NCBI GenBank assembly: GCA_027064845.1
Contig: JAMOPC010000314.1
Span: forward strand, 1-10,028
From: Desulfurococcales archaeon
Lineage (GTDB): Archaea > Thermoproteota > Thermoprotei_A > Sulfolobales > Desulfurococcaceae
DNA: 10,028 nt
Direction: 5' to 3'
In this document: positions 5,991 to 10,028 of the stretch, in pieces
How the letters are laid out: each line of letters begins with the position of its first letter
Numbering within the stretch: position 1 is the stretch's first letter
Translations under genes and position numbers: made by a program
Notes under the pieces: generated by a model
The model's input: the letters and a program-made list of their open reading frames with translations, nothing else
Databases searched by the model: none
Told to the model about the DNA's origin: nothing

Positions 5991-6354
5991 GTTTAATCTC
6001 CTCTACGACCTTCCTCAACCTATCAGCTTCTTCGAAACTATAGCTTCTAGCTACATACCTAGAAGTTATATATGCATCCTCTAGAGCGCCAAGTTCTACA
6101 CTATATCTAGTCAAAACCTCCTTAATCACATTACGTTTAGTAACCTCATATAAAAGTTCGAGAAGCCTCCTAACACTATGTGTCCTAGGATAATCTAAAC
6201 CTAGTTTAAGTAAGCATGCCTTAAGATATAATTGGAGAGACTGCTCTAGGCTAAAGACAGCCAAATCATAGAAGCCTCGATCAATCTGCATAAGAGCTGT
6301 TTCATAGAACCTCCTAGACCTCTCAACGAGAAACCCGTATTCCTCACGCTTCAC
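5965..6354 (-). CDS. HEPN-domain protein (toxin)
   Basis: All-helical PF05168-type HEPN protein of about 129 residues. It shows YDLAVFSLEQSLQLYLKACL, then YPRTHSVRRLLELL (the HEPN core region where the RNase Arg/His residues are expected), and LEDAYITSRY near the C terminus. TTG 6372 would add six residues, but GAGGTGG at 6364-6370 lies nine bases upstream of GTG 6354. With the TATA box at 6398-6407 this leaves a short leader, so GTG 6354 is preferred. It is the first gene of the pair and overlaps the MNT gene. HEPN proteins of such pairs are typically RNases; the target here is unknown. The internally deleted gene at 602-823 shows what this protein looks like without its core. Confidence 0.85.
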   Translation of the reverse strand: MKREEYGFLVERSRRFYETALMQIDRGFYDLAVFSLEQSLQLYLKACLLKLGLDYPRTHSVRRLLELLYEVTKRNVIKEVLTRYSVELGALEDAYITSRYVARSYSFEEADRLRKVVEEIKRVVGEIIG

Positions 6355-6397
6355 GATACCCAACCACCTCAAGCTATAACCATGGCAAAGCTTATGT

Positions 6398-6407
6398 ATT
6401 TTTATAT
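6398..6407 (-). promoter_or_regulatory. TATA box of the HEPN-MNT operon
   Basis: Minus-strand ATATAAAAAT would place transcription start near 6378, about 24 nt before GTG 6354. Confidence 0.5.
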
Positions 6408-6454
6408 CCTAATTATTGTGTTACATCTATATTCTTACTTAAAAGAATAACGTA

Positions 6455-6606
6455 GCCGTAGCAGAGTTTATATGTTTATATATGTGTTTATTTATGTTCT
6501 TGCTTGACCTGCTTTACATGTAGATGCGCCATCGCCGAGGGTCGGTGGTGAACGCCTCCCCGATGACGGATAAAGCCAGACCAGCAGGGGAGGAACAAGA
6601 TGAACC
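6455..6606 (+). repeat. About 150-nt element, copy B (family 1)
   Basis: The plus-strand counterpart of copy A, in inverted orientation on the other side of the HEPN-MNT genes, with the left ends of both copies facing the genes. The right half holds a strong hairpin, CATCGCCGA-GGG-TCGGTGGTG, and a second stem, CCTCCCC with GGGGAGG, just before AACAAGATGAACC. A short frame reads SVVNASPMTDKARPAGEE, parallel to the TnpB-like tail in copy A. A small indel shifts the frame between copies upstream of this, so RNA structure may be what is conserved. ACTTAAAAG near 6436-6444 could start transcription at the element's left end. Confidence 0.65.
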
Positions 6607-6643
6607 AATTAATTAGATAGTAGAGAAGCGGGGCAAGAGTTTT

Positions 6644-6670
6644 CGCATTCATATATTATTAATATATGCG
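6644..6670. repeat. AT-rich perfect palindrome
   Basis: CATATATTA-T-TAATATATG (6650-6668) is a perfect 9-bp inverted repeat, and CGCAT (6644-6648) with ATGCG (6666-6670) offers an alternative outer pairing. It lies about 130 nt before the PaREP1 gene. It could be a regulator site or a terminator for a transcript from copy B. Confidence 0.35.
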
Positions 6671-6773
6671 GTGTGTGCAACATACCATTAACTGTAACGT
6701 GCTGGATAACCTGTTGGGCGGATTACTTCCTCCTGCTTCTCATAGTTTCTCATTAGAATGGATAGTTTTATCC

Positions 6774-6780
6774 CTATATA
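6774..6780 (+). promoter_or_regulatory. TATA box of the PaREP1 gene
   Basis: CTATATA centred on 6777 predicts transcription start at about 6802, which coincides with the ATG of the gene. That implies a leaderless mRNA. Confidence 0.45.
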
Positions 6781-6801
6781 CTAGCATATTTATAGGTGGG
6801 G

Positions 6802-7293
6802 ATGAGTTTGAGCCAGTCTGTTATCATTGTTCGTGGTAGGTTGGCTAGGAGGGTTAGGGAGGAGGCTGAGAAGCTGGGTGTTAGTGTCGATGAGTATCTT
6901 GTCGAGTTGTTGAGCCAGGGCCTAGACCCCAGGGACAAGGCAGTAGAGTATATTGAGGCCGCCGAGGAGTTGTTGAGGGAAGCAAGGGAGGAGCTTAGTA
7001 AGGGCAACACTAGACAGGCCGCTGAGAAGCTCTGGGGAGCGGCGGCACTGGCAGTAAAAGCCTATGCTTACTGGAAAGAAGGAAAACGATTGACTAGTCA
7101 TGGAGAGCTGTGGGAATATAAGAGGAAGCTTGAGGACGAGCTAGGGGAATGGGTCCATGATGCATGGATGAACGCGACAAGTATGCATGTCTGCTTCTAC
7201 GAAGACTGGTGTGCCGAGAAAGATATTAGCATGGCTTACAAAAGAGTAGAAAAACTGGTTAGGGAAGTAGCAACCAGAATAAAAAATAACTAA
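6802..7293 (+). CDS. PaREP1-family HEPN-like protein with RHH-like N terminus
   Basis: A 163-residue protein from ATG 6802; GTG 6796 and TTG 6808 are alternatives, and the TATA position favours 6802. The first 40 residues (VIIVRGRLARRVREEAEKLG, then VSVDEYLVELLSQG) have the strand-helix-helix pattern of ribbon-helix-helix DNA-binding segments. The rest has the PaREP1 hallmarks (PF05942): EYIEAAEELLREA, AAEKLWGAAALAVKAYAYW, RLTSHGELWEYKRKLEDELG, and TSMHVCFYEDWC. PaREP1 proteins are lineage-expanded in hyperthermophilic crenarchaea and are related to HEPN folds. Their biochemical role is not established. It stands alone, with no nucleotidyltransferase partner nearby. Confidence 0.85.
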   Translation: MSLSQSVIIVRGRLARRVREEAEKLGVSVDEYLVELLSQGLDPRDKAVEYIEAAEELLREAREELSKGNTRQAAEKLWGAAALAVKAYAYWKEGKRLTSHGELWEYKRKLEDELGEWVHDAWMNATSMHVCFYEDWCAEKDISMAYKRVEKLVREVATRIKNN

Positions 7294-7360
7294 TTTTACC
7301 TATTTAGACTAGCGTTCCCCGTCTACCGTTACTTCTGAATATTTCTGAATGTTTTTGATT

Positions 7361-7478
7361 ACGGTAGGCGGGTCATTACGCCCTTCCCCGCCCAGCACCC
7401 CACGGGCACCTTCACGCTAGACATCATTAGTTAGGAGTACTGCTCGGCACCCACGGGGTTGAGCTGAGCGAACGGCTC
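7361..7478. ncRNA. GC-rich structured island, strand uncertain
   Basis: Strongly GC-rich against its surroundings, with no gene. Pairings: GGCGGG (7367-7372) with CCCGCC (7387-7392); a long-range helix, 7398-7410 with 7446-7458, in which CCCC/GGGG, GGG/CCC and CC/GG blocks are separated by two A-C tandem mismatches; and a hairpin GAGC-GAACG-GCTC (7466-7478). The minus strand has GCGGGGAA and AATGACCC spacing like the right end of copy A and a short TnpB-tail-like peptide (EGARGVLGGEGRNDPP), so it may be another element end. TACCGT (7324-7329) also pairs with ACGGTA (7361-7366). Confidence 0.35.
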
Positions 7479-7651
7479 TCTCTATAACAACCTTTACATA
7501 CTATAGATTATAAGTTTTAGGACAAAACCAGCCCAAGTAATTAAAAGCATACAGAAAAGATTAGAAACATCATAACATATGAAACAGCCCGTTTCTCCTC
7601 AGCCACTCAATATATATTATGAATAGTTTGTCCGCCCACCCTTCTCCTCGT

Positions 7652-7686
7652 CCATAGCTTCATGTATTGAACTGTATCTTTTGGTA
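7652..7686 (+). repeat. Left-end segment shared with copy D
   Basis: CC(A/G)TAGCTTCATGTA, a short variable gap, then GTATCTTTT(G/C)GTA matches 1164-1196 in the same orientation. Here it faces copy C, which runs on the opposite strand, so two element fragments meet head to head. Confidence 0.5.
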
Positions 7687-7698
7687 TCTGTTATGGAT

Positions 7699-7800
7699 GG
7701 CTTCATCGCGGCGACGCTCCAACCCCCTAACCACAGCCCGTCTCGGACTAGGGACTCGGTAACCAGAGCCAACCAATACTACATATACTAACGAAGATCC
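7699..7800 (-). repeat. GC-rich structured repeat, copy C (family 2)
   Basis: Minus-strand homologue of copy D (1184-1290), alignable from GATCTTCGTTAGTATATGTA to GATGAAGCC. It keeps the D hairpin as TAGTCCG-AGA-CGGGCTG (7734-7750) and the outer helix as GCTC with GAGC. One frame reads SPRRAVVRGLERRRDEAIHN, again reminiscent of a TnpB tail. The surrounding gap (7294-8161) holds no convincing gene. Confidence 0.6.
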
Positions 7801-7880
7801 ATAAACCCAAAGGAAACAATACATATAATAGCTTTGAGAGATATAGAAAGATACTACACTACAATATAGAAAGCCACAAT

Positions 7881-7945
7881 CTAAGGTTTCTGCCCCCCTC
7901 ACAGCCCTCCGGGCGGTTCATGAGAACCCGTATCAGCGCATCTCA
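7881..7945 (-). ncRNA. Tandem-hairpin GC-rich island
   Basis: Two hairpins abut: GCCC-TCC-GGGC (7904-7914) and GGTTC-ATGA-GAACC (7915-7928). On the minus strand the island reads GGGCTGTGAGGGGGGCAG, resembling GGGCTGTGGT(T/G)AG(A)GGGG of copies C and D, and contains ATGAACC. It may be a further degenerate family member or an independent RNA. A minus-strand CTTTTAAG upstream is TATA-like. A separate hairpin, CAAGACT (8000-8006) with AGTCTTG (8020-8026), lies beyond it. Confidence 0.35.
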
Positions 7946-8161
7946 TTACCTTAAAAGAACTCAAGCGGTCCTAATCGACCTTAACATAAGTTTTGTCTCC
8001 AAGACTCAGACAAGCGAATAGTCTTGATGTAATGAATAATGAATAATGCGTATACTGGATGAATTGTTTTTAAGAGGCGTTATTTCTCTACATTTTTCTA
8101 AGACTGTGGCTGTCTAATGTATTATTGGTAGAGAGTTAATCATTGTGGGTGATTTGATGGG

Positions 8162-8809
8162 GTGAGAGATATTTATCGTTGTAGAGTTTGTGGAAGATAT
8201 ACTGAATCCCCTGTGCATTGTGGTGTTGAGGCAGAGTTGTTTCTTGATGCTAAGCGTAGAGTTATGCTTAGTAAGCTTATGTCGGGGTTGTTGAGGCATT
8301 ATCCTTGGGAAGCTGGTCTTAGAATGGATTCTGAGGGATGGGTCAGGATAAATGATCTTGTTAGAGGTATTAGGGAGGAGTGGCGTAACAGAGAGTTGTA
8401 TCAATGGGTTACTCGTGAACACGTGGTTGCGGTAGCTATGCTTGATCCTAAGGGTAGGTTCGAGATAAAAAACGATCGTATTAGAGCACGTTATGGTCAC
8501 AGTATTGAGGTAAGCATTGAGTACGAGGAAACACGTTTCCATGGAATACTCTACCACGGCACTAGTAGGGATAAATTAGCAAAGATCATGCTGGAGGGAT
8601 TGAAGCCTATGAAGAGAAAATACGTTCACTTAACAACTAGTTTCGAAGACGCAGTAGAGACTGGGAGAAGGCATGGAAAACCAGTAGTACTAGTAATAAA
8701 TACGGAGTGTCTAGAAAAACATGGCATCAAAATATACAGAGCAACAAAAACAATATACTTAGCTCCAAGAATTCCCCCGGAATGTATTGATAGAACAATA
8801 TATGTATGA
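8162..8809 (+). CDS. kptA: RNA 2'-phosphotransferase (Tpt1/KptA family)
   Basis: A 215-residue protein from GTG 8162, set by GGGTGAT about eight bases upstream and an in-frame stop at 8150. The fold transfers a 2'-phosphate from RNA to NAD+, giving ADP-ribose 1'',2''-cyclic phosphate and nicotinamide. Conserved parts: LSKLMSGLLRH (36-46) with the catalytic Arg-His, RARYGHS (108-114), LYHGTSRDKL (130-139), VHLTTSFEDAVETGRRHGKP (155-174), and a terminal IYLAPRIPPECI. The N terminus adds a small Cys/His zinc-type motif (Cys7, Cys10, His19, Cys20), which I recall in some archaeal members and which the short bacterial forms lack. Archaeal tRNA ligation by RtcB leaves no 2'-phosphate, so the true substrate is uncertain. 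It converges on the next gene with an 11-nt gap. Confidence 0.9.
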   Translation: MRDIYRCRVCGRYTESPVHCGVEAELFLDAKRRVMLSKLMSGLLRHYPWEAGLRMDSEGWVRINDLVRGIREEWRNRELYQWVTREHVVAVAMLDPKGRFEIKNDRIRARYGHSIEVSIEYEETRFHGILYHGTSRDKLAKIMLEGLKPMKRKYVHLTTSFEDAVETGRRHGKPVVLVINTECLEKHGIKIYRATKTIYLAPRIPPECIDRTIYV

Positions 8810-8820
8810 AACGAAGATAA

Positions 8821-9877
8821 TTATCCTCTCTGTATCTTTAGATCTATGTGTCCGATAGCTACTCCAACATAAGTGTCAGCAGCTCCATAGTACAAATACC
8901 ATTTACTACCAATAATTACAAGCCCCGTAGCAAATACAACATTCGGGACCTGTCCGTTTATTTCCCAAGAATACTCGGGGACAAGTATCGGTTCTTCACA
9001 CCTAGCAATAACTTTTGTAGGATCATCTTTGGAAAACAGTACCCATCCAATACTATACCTATTCTTCTCGTCAGCACCATTGTATATTAAGAGTATTCCT
9101 TGATCAGTAAGTATTGGTGGCGGGCCAGGCTCAACTAGTTTACTATCAAAGTATCCAGGCCTGGGTCTGAGAACTATCCAGTCTTCACTTGTAACCCAGT
9201 GAATCATGTCTGTCGAGTAAGCTATCCACATGTTGGAGTCGCCGAAATACATGATGTACTTACCATTAATCTTTACTGGTAAAATAGCTCCTGATTTACT
9301 CCATGTCCAATTAGGAAAAACTATTCCCAGCTTCTCCCAGTAGATGAGGTCTTTTGAACGAGCAAGTGCTAGCCTAGCGTTTTTGCCATCATAAGCTGTA
9401 TAGGTCATATAATACGTGTCATTAACAACTACTATTCTTGGGTCCTCGCATCCACCATTCATCTCCTCCGGTAGAGTGGGGTACAGGACTACTTTGTATG
9501 TTTTATTAAAATGTATGCCATCCCAGCTAATAGCCAACATGATCACGGATGTTCCATGAAACCTATACTGTGCTCTATAGAACATGTAAAAAGTATCATT
9601 CACATAGATAACTGATGGATTATAAGTAGCTGCTGCATCAACCCATTCAGGCCCTGGTGATAGTACTGGGTACTCGTTTTTTACAAAGACTTCTCTTGTT
9701 AGAGGAAAACGTGTTTTTTCTATACTTGAAATACTTATAGGAGTTATTGTCTTAGAGGTTGTTGTTGTAAATGTTTTTTTCTATGAGGGTATAGTTGTAG
9801 AATGAAATGATTGATACAAGTATTATGAATAGAACTGTTAGGAATGGTAATATTCTATTGTCTAGCATTTTAGACAT
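8821..9877 (-). CDS. Membrane-anchored GH130-like glycosidase/phosphorylase, frame broken at A7
   Basis: Two frames join into one 351-residue protein. From ATG 9877 the first frame gives MSKMLDNRILPFLTVLFIIL then VSIISFYNYTLIEK, a signal anchor or uncleaved signal peptide, and stops at TAA 9752-9754. The second frame, open from 9780 to TAA 8821-8823, carries a Thr/Ser-rich linker, then YPVLSPGPEW, ATYNPSVIYVNDTFYMFYRA, NGGCEDPRIVVVNDTYYMTY, LARSKDLIYW, VEPGPPPIL, and YYGAADTYVGVAIGHIDL. These are five-bladed-propeller motifs of GH130 (PF04041), and the Asp in EDPR is the expected general acid. The frames meet at seven A's on the coding strand (9774-9780); six A's would make one frame. GTG 9603 is a poor alternative start because it cuts off conserved GH130 sequence. 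The substrate is probably a beta-mannoside outside the cell, inferred from the family and anchor. Confidence 0.8.
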
Positions 9878-9924
9878 TGGTAAAGGCCCTATTCTCTGTA
9901 ATAGTTCTCTAAAATATGTGGAGT

Positions 9925-10028
9925 CTACATTATGTATGATCCTGCTAGTATTGTTAAAAAGCTTGTCAATGGTACTGTTATGTTGTCATCTATTATGTTG
10001 GCTACTTCGAAGTGTTCAACAATACTGG
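9925..10028 (-). CDS. C terminus of a dolichol/phytol-kinase-like membrane protein (partial)
   Basis: The last 33 residues of a minus-strand gene enter from the right edge: SIVEHFEVANIIDDNITVPL then TSFLTILAGSYIM-stop. The E-xx-VANIIDDNITVPL-hydrophobic ending resembles the C terminus of CTP-dependent lipid kinases of the SEC59/VTE5 type, often annotated in archaea as cytidylyltransferase-family proteins. With so little sequence this is tentative. It ends 47 nt before the GH130-like start on the same strand and may be cotranscribed with it. Confidence 0.45.
   Translation of the reverse strand, partial: SIVEHFEVANIIDDNITVPLTSFLTILAGSYIM

Noticed and set aside
7660..7902. 80-codon minus-strand frame
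   Set aside because: It reads through repeat copy C; only the tail resembles a TnpB end, and copy D has indels in the same region, so it is not treated as a gene.
8114..8557. 147-codon minus-strand frame
   Set aside because: Antisense to the well-supported KptA gene.
1..10028. CRISPR array
   Set aside because: The repeats are few, dispersed, 100-150 nt long and in both orientations; there are no regularly spaced short direct repeats.

Overview
The window looks like an accessory region of a hyperthermophilic crenarchaeon, probably Desulfurococcales and perhaps a Staphylothermus-like genome. That placement is inferred from AT-rich DNA, TTG/GTG starts, GGTGA/GAGGTG ribosome sites, TATA-type promoters, HEPN/nucleotidyltransferase pairs, a PaREP1-family protein and a KptA with an N-terminal zinc motif. 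No rRNA, tRNA or CRISPR array is visible, so the species is not proven.

Left part (1-1475): the C-terminal winged helix of an archaeal ATPase runs off the left edge. A decayed HEPN-MNT toxin-antitoxin pair follows. Its HEPN gene appears to have lost its core by an in-frame deletion, and its nucleotidyltransferase gene carries a 1-nt frameshift. Next come a GC-rich structured repeat and a possible small gene.

Centre-left (1476-3255): a two-gene cassette encodes an OLD-like ABC/AAA ATPase and a stand-alone TOPRIM protein, joined by a 7-nt gap and a strong ribosome site. It resembles split OLD-type defence systems and is the best candidate for an active immune module here. About 1 kb of AT-rich DNA without convincing genes follows, then a zinc-finger protein of unknown function (4267-4941).

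Centre-right (4942-8161): an apparently intact HEPN-MNT pair on the minus strand (5667-6354) lies between two inverted copies of a roughly 150-nt element (5396-5549 minus, 6455-6606 plus). A second, related pair lies at 1164-1290 (plus) and 7699-7800 (minus). Members end in GATGAACC or a close variant. Three encode short peptides that resemble, to my memory, the C-terminal tails of IS200/IS605 TnpB proteins, but no tnpB gene is present. Conserved stems with compensatory changes suggest solo omega-RNA-like ends. A PaREP1 gene (6802-7293) and further GC-rich structured islands (7361-7478, 7881-7945) lie in the same region.

Right part (8162-10028): KptA/Tpt1 RNA 2'-phosphotransferase converges on a membrane-anchored GH130-like glycosidase/phosphorylase. 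The GH130-like reading frame is broken at a run of seven A residues. The start of the window's last gene, at the right edge, appears to be the C terminus of a dolichol/phytol-kinase-like membrane protein.

Overall, toxin-antitoxin, defence and RNA-processing genes are interleaved with small structured repeats. The repeats occupy most of the boundaries between accessory genes and may be the agents of their movement or degradation.
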